A stretch of DNA of 64,000 nt from Silvania hatchlandensis (GCF_025564065.1 NZ_JAMGZK010000040.1:62001-126000), one strand, 5' to 3'. Counted from the stretch's first letter, positions 29,492 to 41,089 are shown. Translations and numbers: made by a program. The notes: a model not told the origin generated them from the letters alone.

Positions 29492-30337
29492 TTACAGCGA
29501 AGCGTTTTGTTGTGTGCCGGAGGTCGTGTCCTTCTCCTCGGCAATACAGGTGTCGCACGGCAAGTGGCGGCCAATCAGCTTACGATAGCCGAATGCGCCC
29601 AGCGCAGCACCTACAATGGGGCCGAACAGCGGCACCAGGAAGTAAGGAATGTCTTTTGCGCCAGTGAAGGCAACGTCGCCCCAGCCTGCAAAGAAGGCGA
29701 AGGTTTTCGGTCCGATGTCACGCGCCGGGTTCATGGCGAAGCCGGTCAGCGGACCCATCGATGCGCCGATAACCGCAATCAGCAGGCCAATCAGCAGCGG
29801 TGCCAGCGGGCCACGCGGAATGCCGTTGCCATCATCGCCCAGCGCCATGATGACGCCCATCAGGATAGCGGTAATCACCATTTCAACCGCGAAGGCCTGC
29901 ACAAAATTAATGTGTGGGTTGGGATAGGTCGAGAAGATGCCCGCCAGTTCCAGACTTTCGGCACTACCGCGTACCATGTGGTGCGTCTGTTCAAAGTCGA
30001 TAAACAGATTGTAATAGAGCCCGTAAACCAGCGCCGCCGCGCTAAAAGCACCGGCAAACTGCGCCACGATAAAGGGCGCGACTTTACGTCCGTCAAAGCA
30101 GGCAAACAGCCATAGCGCAATGGTCACGGCAGGGTTCAGGTGCGCGCCGGAAACACCCGCCGTCAGGTAGATGGCCATCGCCACGCCCAGACCCCAGATC
30201 ACGCTGATTTCCCACTGGCCGAAGCTGGCGCCCGCTACCTTCAGCGCCGCCACACATCCGACACCGAAGAAAATAAGTAATCCGGTACCCAGAAACTCGG
30301 CGATGCACTGACCTTTTAAGGTTGAGGTTTCACTCAT
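29492..30337 (-). CDS. glpF: Glycerol facilitator GlpF
   Basis: A 281-residue aquaglyceroporin with six membrane helices and both NPA pore motifs (GAHLNPAVT near residue 68 and GFAMNPARD near 203). It lets glycerol diffuse through the inner membrane. ATG 30337 is preceded by CAGGATC. First gene of glpFKX, read from a promoter in the large gap upstream. Confidence 0.98.
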   Translation of the reverse strand: MSETSTLKGQCIAEFLGTGLLIFFGVGCVAALKVAGASFGQWEISVIWGLGVAMAIYLTAGVSGAHLNPAVTIALWLFACFDGRKVAPFIVAQFAGAFSAAALVYGLYYNLFIDFEQTHHMVRGSAESLELAGIFSTYPNPHINFVQAFAVEMVITAILMGVIMALGDDGNGIPRGPLAPLLIGLLIAVIGASMGPLTGFAMNPARDIGPKTFAFFAGWGDVAFTGAKDIPYFLVPLFGPIVGAALGAFGYRKLIGRHLPCDTCIAEEKDTTSGTQQNASL

Positions 30338-30739
30338 AATCGGATCCTGAAAGAAAATTTATGGTTATTATTCGTGTGGCCATGGTCATACCAGCCCACT
30401 CGTTCTGTAGATATAGTGTTAATTTATCGTTAACGAGCAAAAACGAGAAATATCGAAATCAAAATGTGTGTACTGCGTCAATAAAATGAGCGATAACGCG
30501 CCATGAAGTGAGCGGAGAAGCAGCGGAGTGGTAGGTGGCAGAAGCATTTCATTAACTAAAGTATTAACAATTTAGAGGTATATGACGCGAACGCACCAGG
30601 ACGAGGCCGAAAAGTGTGGCAAACCGCAATCTGCGCGGTCTGCCGCTGGACAGGGACGACGGGGCTCCATACAATCGGCACTATATGTTGTGCGCGTTTA
30701 CATCAAAGCGTCGCCTTGCAATTCAGGAGAGGTAGGATT
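30338..30739. promoter_or_regulatory. glpF / zapB divergent control region
   Basis: About 400 bp without a gene. The segment 30425-30456 holds overlapping inverted copies of a TATCGTTAACGAG / ACGAGAAATATCGA element resembling GlpR operators, placed upstream of glpF as in E. coli. TGTGTACTGCGTCA near 30466-30479 is a weak CRP-like site. zapB has a good ribosome site (TTCAGGAGAGG), but its promoter is not obvious. Confidence 0.5.
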
Positions 30740-30979
30740 ATGTCGTTAGAAGTGTTTGAGAAACTGGAATCGAAAGTACAGCAGGCGATCGACACCATCA
30801 CCCTGCTGCAGATGGAAATCGAAGAGCTGAAAGAAAAAAACAACACGCTGTCGCAGGAAATTCAAACTGCTCAGCACGGTCGTGAAGAGCTGGAGCGTGA
30901 AAACCACCAGCTGCGCGAACAGCAGACTGGCTGGCAGGATCGTCTGCATGCCCTGCTGGGACGTATGGAAGAGGTGTAA
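30740..30979 (+). CDS. zapB: Cell division protein ZapB
   Basis: A 79-residue, almost entirely coiled-coil protein (heptads from [15 protein letters not shown] to the C-terminus) that supports the Z ring through ZapA and binds MatP. Start ATG 30740 follows GGAGAGG; the open frame reaches further upstream without family similarity. Followed at once by a bidirectional terminator. Two residues shorter than E. coli ZapB. Confidence 0.95.
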   Translation: MSLEVFEKLESKVQQAIDTITLLQMEIEELKEKNNTLSQEIQTAQHGREELERENHQLREQQTGWQDRLHALLGRMEEV

Positions 30980-30993
30980 TTCTGCTTCCGACA

Positions 30994-31024
30994 TAAAAAA
31001 AGCATCCTCAGGATGCTTTTTTTG
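30994..31024. terminator. Bidirectional terminator zapB / rraA
   Basis: AGCATCC-TCA-GGATGCT (31001-31017) has a T-run after it and an A-run before it, so it can stop transcripts from both sides. Confidence 0.92.
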
Positions 31025-31042
31025 TTTCTGCAGGATGCCGGG

Positions 31043-31528
31043 TTACTCGATATCCAGCGGATCTTCGGAAAGGATAATCCCGGTATTGTCGGCGTAGAGG
31101 TGGTCGCCAGAGAAGAATGTCACACCGCCGAAATTGACGCGCACGTCGCTTTCGCCAATGCCTTCACCTGCGGCACCTACCGGAATCGCGGCCAGCGCCT
31201 GTATGCCCAGATCCAACTCTTCCAGGTCATCTACCTGACGCACTGCACCATACACCACAAGGCCTTCCCATTCGTTTTGCATGGCAAGACGGGCAAGATC
31301 GGCATCGATGAGTGCGCGGCGTACGGAGCCCCCGCCATCGACCAGCAAAATGCGACCACGGCCGTTCTGTTCGAGCAGATCGTACAGCAACCCGTTGTCC
31401 TCAAAACATTTCACCGTAATGATTTGTCCGCCAAACGACGACCGTCCTCCAAAGTTGGAAAACAGCGGTTCTACGACGTTAACATCTTCCTGGTAGATGT
31501 CACAAAGCTCAGAGGTATCGTATTTCAT
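31043..31528 (-). CDS. rraA: RNase E inhibitor RraA
   Basis: A 161-residue trimeric protein that binds RNase E and slows RNA decay. The family motifs [14 protein letters not shown] and [15 protein letters not shown] are intact. Same length as the E. coli protein. It is downstream of menA on the same strand with a gap of about 92 bases, where a stationary-phase promoter is known in E. coli. Confidence 0.97.
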   Translation of the reverse strand: MKYDTSELCDIYQEDVNVVEPLFSNFGGRSSFGGQIITVKCFEDNGLLYDLLEQNGRGRILLVDGGGSVRRALIDADLARLAMQNEWEGLVVYGAVRQVDDLEELDLGIQALAAIPVGAAGEGIGESDVRVNFGGVTFFSGDHLYADNTGIILSEDPLDIE

Positions 31529-31620
31529 AGGCTTAAGGTTCAGTTGCTGCGAATGATTTCAGTATATCGCGCGAATCGCATTGTTTGCAAAATCATCAAT
31601 TGTTAATTGATATTTGTCAG

Positions 31621-32541
31621 CTAATTCAGCGTCTGGCTAAGCACAATTCCAACCACGAACAACAAGTTAGTGAGCAGTGCACCTTTTACCGTGCGTTCGA
31701 GCATTGGCGGCATCGCGGCCGCACGTTGCTCGCGGATCACGAAACGCGCCTGCTTCACCAGCAGCGGCGCGGCAAGGATAAACAGCCAGCCCCAGACGCT
31801 GTGCAGCGACAGCAGATTAAACAGCGCCAGACACAGCAGGGCACCCATCAGCAGGCAGGCGTGGTAGCGTCGCGCATTCACCGGCCCAAAACGTACCGCC
31901 AGCGTGTTTTTACCGTTCTGACGGTCGCTGTCGATATCGCGCAGGTTATTAATATTGAGTACCGCCGTCGCCAGCAGGCCGCAGGCCGTGGCAGGCAGGA
32001 ACAGGGCCGGGATCAGGGCGTGAGCCTGTAAATACCCGCTTCCCATTACGCTCAGCCAGCCAAAGAAGACCATCACAGAAATATCACCCAGACCAATATA
32101 CCCGTAAGGACGGGTGCCTACGGTGTAGGTGATCGCGGCAACAATCGCCAGCACGCCCATCACGAGGAAGCCAACCACATCGGCGGGAGTTTTACAGGCC
32201 ACCAGCACCAGCGACAGCCCGGAGAGGCAAATCAGCACCACGGTGATGATGAGTGCCCGCTTCATTTGCGGCTGGGTGATCACTCCTTTCTGCATCCCAC
32301 GCAGGGGGCCAATCCGGTCGGGTTTATCGCTGCCCTTAACCGCATCGCCATAATCGTTGGCGAGGTTAGAGAGAATTTGCAGTAATCCGGCGGTAATCAG
32401 CGCCAGAACGGCAACAAGGGGATCGAAATATCCCTGCCACCAGGCGAGGGCTGTGCCCACCACAATGGCGGCAAAGGCGAGAGGAAGTGTTTTAGGACGT
32501 AGGCTTTCCAGCCAGGCTTGCGAACGGCTAATTTCAGTCAT
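31621..32541 (-). CDS. menA: 1,4-dihydroxy-2-naphthoate polyprenyltransferase
   Basis: A 306-residue UbiA-family membrane enzyme with about nine helices that attaches the polyprenyl chain to 1,4-dihydroxy-2-naphthoate, giving demethylmenaquinone. The first aspartate-rich motif (NLANDYGDAVKGSD) and second (NINNLRDIDSDRQNGK) that bind prenyl diphosphate and Mg2+ are clear. It lies just downstream of hslVU and its terminator. Confidence 0.97.
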   Translation of the reverse strand: MTEISRSQAWLESLRPKTLPLAFAAIVVGTALAWWQGYFDPLVAVLALITAGLLQILSNLANDYGDAVKGSDKPDRIGPLRGMQKGVITQPQMKRALIITVVLICLSGLSLVLVACKTPADVVGFLVMGVLAIVAAITYTVGTRPYGYIGLGDISVMVFFGWLSVMGSGYLQAHALIPALFLPATACGLLATAVLNINNLRDIDSDRQNGKNTLAVRFGPVNARRYHACLLMGALLCLALFNLLSLHSVWGWLFILAAPLLVKQARFVIREQRAAAMPPMLERTVKGALLTNLLFVVGIVLSQTLN

Positions 32542-32557
32542 AGTTATTATTTGCCAA

Positions 32558-32582
32558 TAAAAATGGGGCTTTTCAGCCCCAT
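32558..32582 (-). terminator. hslVU terminator
   Basis: ATGGGGCT and AGCCCCAT form an eight-pair stem (32563-32570 / 32575-32582); the upstream A-run (about 32558-32562) is a T-run on the minus strand. Confidence 0.88.
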
Positions 32583-32611
32583 CATCAGTGATGAAAATGC
32601 ATTGAACGCGA

Positions 32612-33943
32612 TTATAGGATAAAACGGCTCAGATCTTCATCTGCTACTAAAGCATCAAGGTGCTTACTCACATAGTCGGCATCAATGGTAATGCTCTGAC
32701 CATTCAGGTCACTGGCCTCATAAGAGATATCTTCCACCAGACGTTCCAGTACGGTATGCAGACGACGCGCACCGATGTTTTCGGTGGTTTCGTTAACCTG
32801 CCATGCCGCCTGAGCGATGCGTTTGATGCCGTCTTCGGTGAATTCAATGTTCACCCCTTCAGTCGCCATCAGCGCTTTGTACTGCACGGTGATCGAGGCA
32901 TTTGGCTCGGTGAGAATACGCTCGAAATCTTCGGTTGTCAGCGCTTGCAGCTCAACGCGGATAGGCAGACGACCCTGCAGTTCAGGGATCAGATCGGATG
33001 GCTTCGCCACCTGGAACGCGCCAGAGGCGATAAACAGGATATGGTCAGTTTTAACCATGCCGTGCTTGGTGGAGACGGTGCAGCCTTCTACCAGCGGCAG
33101 CAGGTCGCGCTGTACGCCTTCACGAGACACGTCCGGACCGTTCGATTCACCACGCTTACAGATTTTGTCGATCTCATCGATAAACACGATCCCGTGCTGT
33201 TCAACGGCGTCGATAGCGTCCTGCTTCAGCTCTTCCGGGTTGACCAGCTTGGCGGCTTCTTCTTCAATCAGCAGCTTCATCGCGTCTTTGATTTTCAGCT
33301 TACGCGGTTTCTGCTTCTGGCCGCCCAGGTTCTGGAACATGGACTGCAGCTGGCTGGTCATCTCTTCCATGCCTGGAGGCGACATAATCTCCATGCCCAT
33401 AGGCGCAGCGGCGAGATCGATCTCAATCTCTTTATCATCCAGCTGGCCTTCACGCAGTTTTTTGCGGAAAGACTGACGGGCGGCAGAGGGTTCAGCAGGC
33501 TGTTCGGCCTGGCCCCAATTATTTTTTGCCGGTGGGATCAGCACATCCAGGATGCGTTCTTCCGCCATCTCTTCGGCGCGATAGCGGTTTTTCTCGATCG
33601 ACTGGACGCGCACCATCTTAATCGCAGAATCGGTCAGATCGCGGATGATAGAGTCCACTTCTTTACCGACATAGCCCACTTCGGTGAACTTGGTGGCTTC
33701 GACTTTGATGAACGGCGCGTTCGCCAGCTTCGCCAGACGACGGGCGATTTCGGTTTTACCGACGCCGGTCGGGCCGATCATCAGAATGTTTTTTGGCGTC
33801 ACTTCATGGCGCAGCTCTTCATCGAGCTGCATGCGGCGCCAGCGGTTACGCAGGGCGATCGCCACGGAGCGCTTGGCGTTATCCTGGCCGATGATGTGTT
33901 TGTTCAGTTCGCTGACAATTTCGCGTGGGGTCATTTCAGACAT
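32612..33943 (-). CDS. hslU: ATP-dependent protease ATPase subunit HslU
   Basis: A 443-residue AAA+ unfoldase that feeds substrates to HslV. Walker [10 protein letters not shown] at about residue 57, Walker [11 protein letters not shown] near 250, the pore-loop region [11 protein letters not shown] and the C-terminal sensor 2 (NIGARRLH) are intact. It follows hslV by nine bases. Transcription comes from the heat-shock promoter before hslV. Confidence 0.98.
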   Translation of the reverse strand: MSEMTPREIVSELNKHIIGQDNAKRSVAIALRNRWRRMQLDEELRHEVTPKNILMIGPTGVGKTEIARRLAKLANAPFIKVEATKFTEVGYVGKEVDSIIRDLTDSAIKMVRVQSIEKNRYRAEEMAEERILDVLIPPAKNNWGQAEQPAEPSAARQSFRKKLREGQLDDKEIEIDLAAAPMGMEIMSPPGMEEMTSQLQSMFQNLGGQKQKPRKLKIKDAMKLLIEEEAAKLVNPEELKQDAIDAVEQHGIVFIDEIDKICKRGESNGPDVSREGVQRDLLPLVEGCTVSTKHGMVKTDHILFIASGAFQVAKPSDLIPELQGRLPIRVELQALTTEDFERILTEPNASITVQYKALMATEGVNIEFTEDGIKRIAQAAWQVNETTENIGARRLHTVLERLVEDISYEASDLNGQSITIDADYVSKHLDALVADEDLSRFIL

Positions 33944-33952
33944 GAGAAATCC

Positions 33953-34483
33953 TTACGCCTTAGACGGCAATTCTTCGATGGTGTGGAAGTGGTTGGTATA
34001 GATACAGATATCACCTGCAATATCCAACGCCTTCACAGCGATATCGCGTGCGCTCATGTCGGTATTTTCCAACATCGCGCGGGCAGCGGCCTGGGCGTAC
34101 GGGCCACCGGAACCGATAGCAATCAGGTCGTTTTCTGGCTGCACCACGTCACCGTTACCGGTGATAATAAGCGAAGCATTTTCGTCGGCAACGGCCAGCA
34201 GCGCTTCAAGTTTGCGCAGCATACGGTCGGTACGCCAGTCTTTCGCCAGCTCAACGGCGGCTTTGACCAGATGGCCCTGATGCATTTCGAGCTTACGTTC
34301 GAACAGCTCAAACAGCGTGAAGGCGTCAGCCGTACCGCCTGCAAACCCGGCGATTACTTTGTCGTTATACAGACGACGCACTTTTTTCACGTTGCCTTTC
34401 ATGACGGTATTACCCAGCGTGGCCTGGCCATCACCGGCAATTACCACCTGGCCGTTACGGCGTACACTTACTATTGTTGTCAC
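33953..34483 (-). CDS. hslV: ATP-dependent protease subunit HslV
   Basis: A 176-residue proteasome-like peptidase. After removal of Met, the catalytic N-terminal threonine is exposed ([11 protein letters not shown]), and GDGQATLG is present. It forms a dodecamer capped by HslU hexamers and degrades misfolded proteins and SulA. First gene of the operon. Confidence 0.98.
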   Translation of the reverse strand: MTTIVSVRRNGQVVIAGDGQATLGNTVMKGNVKKVRRLYNDKVIAGFAGGTADAFTLFELFERKLEMHQGHLVKAAVELAKDWRTDRMLRKLEALLAVADENASLIITGNGDVVQPENDLIAIGSGGPYAQAAARAMLENTDMSARDIAVKALDIAGDICIYTNHFHTIEELPSKA

Positions 34484-34549
34484 GAAGACCCCCTGGTTTA
34501 CATAATCGGAATAGGGGCCCCGAGCCAGTGCTCAGGGCTGAATAGAATG

Positions 34550-34579
34550 ATAGATGGGGGGGATTTTGGGGGTTTCAAC
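34550..34579 (-). promoter_or_regulatory. Heat-shock (sigma-32) promoter of hslVU
   Basis: On the minus strand GTTGAAA (-35) is separated by 13 bases from CCCCATCTAT (-10), very close to the sigma-32 consensus. The -35 box overlaps the ftsN stop codon and one arm of a hairpin (GGGGGTT-TC-AACCCCC, 34567-34583). Confidence 0.88.
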
Positions 34580-35588
34580 CCCCGGAGGCGAGTCGAATGC
34601 AGTTTGAGTGACCCGCCATCTTCAGACGAGTAATGGTGCTGTCAGCATTATCTTTGCCTTTCACCGGACCTATCACCACGCGATTCCAGCCGTTGTTGGT
34701 GGTAATGCGCGAATCAAAGCCTTCAAAGGCCAACTGCGCGCGCACGGTTTCAGCCTGCTCTGCGCCTTTAAATGAACCACACTGCACCATCCAGCGGCGC
34801 TCGTCTTTCTTCTCTGCGGTTGGCTTCGGTGGCTCGGTTTCCCGGGTGACCGGTGCCGCCTGCTGGGCTTTCGGCTGCGCTGCGGCCGTGTGCGCTGGCG
34901 TTTGCAGCAGATCCTGATACGGCTGCGCAGCGGTGCTTTGCTTCGCAGGCTGCGTTTTTGGCTGCTGCGCAGGTTGCGTCTGCACGGTACGCGGCTGCTG
35001 ATACGGCTGTTCCGCTACGCGCGGCTGCGCTTTCGGCTGCTGCACCGGCTGGGTCTGCGCCCACTGCTGCTGTTGCTGCTGAGTTTGCTGCTGGACCTGA
35101 CGCTGGCGCTGCAGCGTTTGCTGGCGCTGCAGCGTTTGCTGGCGTTGCGCCGCCGTCTGTTCATTCCACGGTACCTCGTTGAGCTGCGTAGGCTGCTGGC
35201 GCATATCGGCCTGCATCTGTGCCAGCAGCTGGCGCTGTTCGTTGGTTAATTGCGTGGGATCCACGACTTCGCCGCCAGCAGAAGGTTCGGTCGGGGCGCG
35301 TACGCCCGGCTGGCGACTTTCAAGCTCTTTAATATAGCGCCAGCGCTCTTCAGGCTTCGGCGGTAAGCCATTACCGACGACCTTTTTGCCCTGCAGTGCT
35401 TCCGCTTCTTCTTTTTTATGATGCGTAATGAACCAGAGGCCGCCGATGAACGCGACCAGCACCGCCGCAGCAATCGCCACCATTGCAGGCGAGACAGCAG
35501 GCAGACTACGTTGCTGGCTCCGTGAGCTACTCTTTTTGCGTCGCGAAGGTGCCGGCTGGCCGCGACGTACATAATCTCGTTGTGCCAC
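34575..35588 (-). CDS. ftsN: Cell division protein FtsN
   Basis: A 337-residue bitopic septal protein that triggers septal peptidoglycan synthesis. A basic cytoplasmic tail (SRRKKSSSRSQ), one membrane helix (AMVAIAAAVLVAFIGGLWFI, about 35-54), a periplasmic essential region near PPKPEERWRYIKEL, a long Gln-rich linker and a C-terminal SPOR domain (from RRWMVQCGSFKG to NCIRLASGG) follow each other. The linker is longer than in E. coli and contains an 18-base tandem duplication (QRQQTL twice). Confidence 0.97.
   Translation of the reverse strand: MAQRDYVRRGQPAPSRRKKSSSRSQQRSLPAVSPAMVAIAAAVLVAFIGGLWFITHHKKEEAEALQGKKVVGNGLPPKPEERWRYIKELESRQPGVRAPTEPSAGGEVVDPTQLTNEQRQLLAQMQADMRQQPTQLNEVPWNEQTAAQRQQTLQRQQTLQRQRQVQQQTQQQQQQWAQTQPVQQPKAQPRVAEQPYQQPRTVQTQPAQQPKTQPAKQSTAAQPYQDLLQTPAHTAAAQPKAQQAAPVTRETEPPKPTAEKKDERRWMVQCGSFKGAEQAETVRAQLAFEGFDSRITTNNGWNRVVIGPVKGKDNADSTITRLKMAGHSNCIRLASGG
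35102..35143. repeat. 18-bp tandem repeat within ftsN
   Basis: The unit GCTGGCGCTGCAGCGTTT occurs twice in a row (35102-35119, 35120-35137) and again partly. It encodes the repeated six-residue QRQQTL unit in the disordered linker of FtsN, so it can change in length without shifting the frame. Confidence 0.85.
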
Positions 35589-35681
35589 TATCGTTTCGCT
35601 GTATTTATTCGTTTGTCAGCCCGTCATGTTACTTAAGCGGCGGGCCTTTGACCAGTCGAGGAAGTCTGAAAGGCGGTGACT

Positions 35682-36707
35682 TTACGTCAGCGCCTGGGTG
35701 GAACCACGAATGATTAATTCACAGTCCAGCAAGCGTGACCCACTGCTGACGGCTTGCCCGTTAAGCTGATCAAGCAACAGCAGCATCGCTTCACGGCCAA
35801 TATCATAGCGTGGCTGCGCTACCGTCGAGAGCGGCGGATCGCAAAACTCAGACAATGAAATATTATCGAAACCGATAATAGAGAGATCTTTCGGTACGTT
35901 CAGGCCACGGCGTTTTGCGTAAGAGAGCGCACCCAGCGCCATCACGTCGCTGTGGCAGAACACCGCGGTAGGCGGTTCCGGCAGCGCCAGCAGTGCCTCC
36001 AGCGCCAACCCGCCGGCGGCATAGGTAAAATCACCGCGGGCTATATAGTGTGGATCAACCGTCACCCCGGTACGACGCAGGGCCTGAACATAGCCCTGCA
36101 GGCGATAATGGCACAGCGGCATCTCTTCCGGTCCAGCGATACAGCCGATACGCTTATGTCCCAGATCCTGCAGATAATTCACCGCATTAAACGCGGCGGT
36201 GAGGTTATCGATATGGACGGTGGGCAGCTCCAGCTCCGGCGCGAATTCGTTAGCCATCACCATTGGCGGGAGGTTGCGTTGCTCTTCGATGCTGGCATCG
36301 AACGGCAGACGTGAGCCGAGCAGCAGCATGCCGTCAATCTGCTTGGTGATGATCAGGTCAATAAAGGTTTTTTCCTGCTGGTTCTGGTGCGCGCAGTCGC
36401 CTATCAACACCAGATAACCCGCCGCGGCGGCAGTTACTTCGATGCCGCGTATGATTTCACTGAAAAAGGGATCGCAGATGTCGGGCACAATGACCAGAAT
36501 GGTGCGGGATTCATTACGCTTGACGTTACGGCCCATCGCCTGGGGCAGATAGCCCACTTCCAGCGCCGCCTGCTCAACGCGATTACGCGTAGTCTGAGAG
36601 ACTTTATCGGGATTCATTAAGGCTCGGGATACCGTTGCCGTAGAAACATTCGCTTTCAGGGCAACATCTTTCATGGTCGCCGAGGCAACCTCTTTCCTGG
36701 ACTTCAA
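35682..36707 (-). CDS. cytR: Transcriptional repressor CytR
   Basis: A 341-residue LacI-family repressor of nucleoside uptake and catabolism, working with CRP and relieved by cytidine. The headpiece TMKDVALKANVSTATVSRALMNP, the hinge RNVKRNES and the effector domain through IIRGSTQALT are all there. The start seems to be TTG at 36707, preceded by GAGGAGAAG; the first ATG (36674) would cut into the helix-turn-helix leader but leave the recognition helix. Stands between ftsN and priA as in E. coli. Confidence 0.95.
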   Translation of the reverse strand: MKSRKEVASATMKDVALKANVSTATVSRALMNPDKVSQTTRNRVEQAALEVGYLPQAMGRNVKRNESRTILVIVPDICDPFFSEIIRGIEVTAAAAGYLVLIGDCAHQNQQEKTFIDLIITKQIDGMLLLGSRLPFDASIEEQRNLPPMVMANEFAPELELPTVHIDNLTAAFNAVNYLQDLGHKRIGCIAGPEEMPLCHYRLQGYVQALRRTGVTVDPHYIARGDFTYAAGGLALEALLALPEPPTAVFCHSDVMALGALSYAKRRGLNVPKDLSIIGFDNISLSEFCDPPLSTVAQPRYDIGREAMLLLLDQLNGQAVSSGSRLLDCELIIRGSTQALT

Positions 36708-36841
36708 CCTCTTCTCCTCACAGGCGTATCACCGGTCTTCTGACTCCGTCAGTTTTATCAGATCGTGAATGGAATCGGTTACAGAATTTTCATAAAAAGT
36801 GTGAGGCGTGTTGAATTTTTCGATCCGCCTCTCACCGTGAT

Positions 36842-39100
<2,259 letters not shown>

Positions 39101-39244
39101 TCAGTTTGCATACACAAATCTTATTCTGTATGATTCGCCGCCTTTGATGCGCTTTTTGTCGCGTCAGAGTACATACTATTAACATCGCGTGGTGTCTGGC
39201 GTTAGGGCTGGAAGAGCGACGCGGCCTTAACTGAGGTTCTCCCC

Positions 39245-39457
39245 ATGAAAAAAGATATTCATCCTAAATACGAAGAAATTACTGCAAACTGCTCTTGCGG
39301 TAACGTGATCACCATCCGCTCTACCGCGGGTCACGATCTGAACCTGGACGTGTGCGGCAAATGCCACCCGTTCTACACTGGTAAGCAGCGTGACGTTGCA
39401 ACCGGTGGCCGTGTTGACCGCTTCAACAAGCGTTTCAGCATCCCGGGCGCTAAATAA
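39245..39457 (+). CDS. rpmE: 50S ribosomal protein L31 (zinc-binding type)
   Basis: A 70-residue ribosomal protein that bridges the subunits. It has the four zinc ligands of the C+ type (C16, C18 in ANCSCGN; C37, C40 in [10 protein letters not shown]), so this is the zinc-replete version and a second, zinc-free copy may exist elsewhere. Strong upstream SD (GAGG). It is followed by a terminator. Confidence 0.98.
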   Translation: MKKDIHPKYEEITANCSCGNVITIRSTAGHDLNLDVCGKCHPFYTGKQRDVATGGRVDRFNKRFSIPGAK

Positions 39458-39464
39458 GCTACCC

Positions 39465-39495
39465 GAAAAAAAGGCGCCGAAAGGCGCTTTTTTTG
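39465..39495. terminator. rpmE terminator
   Basis: GCGCC-GAAA-GGCGC core (39474-39487), extended by an A-run before and a T-run after; bidirectional in principle. Confidence 0.85.
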
Positions 39496-39750
39496 TTTCT
39501 GCACACTCTTCCCCAATGATAATTACCGATCTCCGTATTAAATATATTCACGCCAGTTATATCTCCTCCAAAGGTGAGGTCTGTCTTTATATTCTTTAAC
39601 TCTCTGCCAGCATGCAGGCGCAAATGGCAAAAAACAAAAGGTTTCCCTCGCTGCGTAAAACTACACTGCGCGCGTCATACATTTTAATTCGTATTGCGTA
39701 AGTGGTTTTTTTACAGGGCAGCATCTTTCTTATTCAGGGAACTTTTTATA
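39496..39750. other. AT-rich region upstream of the KdgM-like porin
   Basis: No gene. It should hold the promoter of the porin. I looked for a KdgR-type inverted repeat but found no convincing one. Confidence 0.4.
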
Positions 39751-40425
39751 ATGAAAAAATTTTTATTACTGCTTCCATTAGTATCCTGCATGGCGCAGGC
39801 CGGTTACGTTGATTACCGTCATGAGTATTATGACGATGGGCGTAACTATGACCGTGTCTATATGTCACACCGCTTTGCCACCGGCTTTGGCGTCGCCGTC
39901 GAGGCCGTGTCGCGCTCTGATAACAGCCAGTCCAATGATGCGCTGAATAATATGGAGAGTAACAGCAACGAATACACGGCAAGCTATCAATTTAGCTGGC
40001 AGAATTTTATCTGGCAGCCGGGTGTCGCCATTGAAATGGGCGACGATATGGCGATCTATAAACCGTATCTGCGGGTGCAATATAATATCGATGATCGCTG
40101 GTGGGCAGCCTTCCGTTATCGCACGGAATATACTCGCCGCAACGCGGACGGGAAAGATGACCGTATGGTCTATCGCCCGGAAGCCTGGATCGGATATAAC
40201 GTTAATGACTGGATGTTTGAGCTTAACGGTATTTATAAGTTTGCCGACAGCGAGAACCTGTATAACAATAAAAAAGAAGATTATGAATATAACGGTAGGG
40301 TGGCGTATAAATTCGGTTCATGGGTGCCGTTCGTTGAGGTGGGTAACGTCTCTTCGGGCTATAACACGGCCACCTCTTCAGATCGTCAGACGCGTTATCG
40401 CGTCGGTTTAGGCTACAACTTCTAA
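39751..40425 (+). CDS. Oligogalacturonate-type outer-membrane porin (KdgM family)
   Basis: A 224-residue outer-membrane beta-barrel. The signal peptide (MKKFLLLLPLVSCMAQA) is followed by VDYRHEYYDDGRNYDRVYMSH, matching the KdgM opening, then alternating amphipathic strands and the family C-terminus RQTRYRVGLGYNF with terminal phenylalanine. KdgM lets acidic pectin oligosaccharides through the outer membrane in soft-rot bacteria. ATG 39751 has a CAGGGAA ribosome site. It sits alone between rpmE and metJ, without pectin genes next to it. The exact substrate is inferred from the family. Confidence 0.85.
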   Translation: MKKFLLLLPLVSCMAQAGYVDYRHEYYDDGRNYDRVYMSHRFATGFGVAVEAVSRSDNSQSNDALNNMESNSNEYTASYQFSWQNFIWQPGVAIEMGDDMAIYKPYLRVQYNIDDRWWAAFRYRTEYTRRNADGKDDRMVYRPEAWIGYNVNDWMFELNGIYKFADSENLYNNKKEDYEYNGRVAYKFGSWVPFVEVGNVSSGYNTATSSDRQTRYRVGLGYNF

Positions 40426-40494
40426 GGGTCTATCCCGCTGAGTAATCCCAGCGGGACTGAACGGTGAAGGCGACACATTTTTGCCTTCGCCGTC

Positions 40495-40812
40495 TTAGTA
40501 TTCCCACGTATCCGGGTCGATACCCAGCTCACGCATGATCACCTTCGCTGCTTCCGGAATTTCATCACTGCGCTCTTTGCGCAGGTCTTCATCGTTTGGC
40601 AACGGTTGACCGGTAAACGCGTGCAGGAACGCTTCGCACAACAGCTCGCTGTTGGTGGCGTGACGCAGGTTATTCACCTGACGACGCGTGCGTTCATCGG
40701 TGAGGATCTTTAACACCTTCAGAGGAATGGAAACCGTAATTTTTTTTACTTGTTCACTCTTCTTACCGTGCTCAGCGTATGGGCTGATATATTCGCCGCT
40801 CCATTCAGCCAT
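40495..40812 (-). CDS. metJ: Methionine repressor MetJ
   Basis: A 105-residue ribbon-helix-helix repressor using S-adenosylmethionine as corepressor. The DNA-contacting strand [20 protein letters not shown] and the helix that binds SAM ([18 protein letters not shown]) are unchanged from the family. It binds the tandem met boxes before metB (41005) and metF (44824). Divergent from metB. Confidence 0.98.
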
Positions 40813-41004
40813 GAGATACCTTAATCCTCTTTGTCATTAATATGAGGCCGCCACCGCAGCGCTTCGCAGGGTTTCGGGCCATAATCGGGCGTAGTTTACC
40901 GTAGAGACGCGGCCGTGACACGGATATTGCCTCTGAGGTCTGCGCTAAAGCATATAATTTTAACGGCTATTTACGCATTGCTCAATCTATACGCAAAGAA
41001 GTTT

Positions 41005-41036
41005 AGATGTCCAGATGTATTGACGTCCATATAATC
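41005..41036 (+). promoter_or_regulatory. Tandem met boxes (metJ-metB operator)
   Basis: Consecutive eight-base units AGATGTCC, AGATGTAT, TGACGTCC and a weaker ATATAATC resemble the AGACGTCT MetJ site and lie in the metJ/metB divergent gap (40813-41089). Confidence 0.85.
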
Positions 41037-41089
41037 AGTGTTTACATTGGTGCCTGACTTTTCATCCATTAAGCCAGGAAGCCTTCACC

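Noticed and set aside
32660-34633. 657-codon open frame on the plus strand opposite hslU and hslV
   Set aside because: It mirrors two well-conserved genes on the other strand and has no family features; long antisense frames are common opposite GC-rich coding sequence.
35040-35150. CRISPR-like or minisatellite array
   Set aside because: The repetition is the Gln-rich coding region of ftsN, with an 18-base in-frame tandem and no unique spacers.
39496-39750. KdgR operator upstream of the KdgM-like porin
   Set aside because: No convincing inverted AATGAAA/TTTCATT-type sequence could be found.
40813-41089. Small unannotated gene between metJ and metB
   Set aside because: The gap holds the tandem met boxes and promoters; no frame there has a convincing start and ribosome site.
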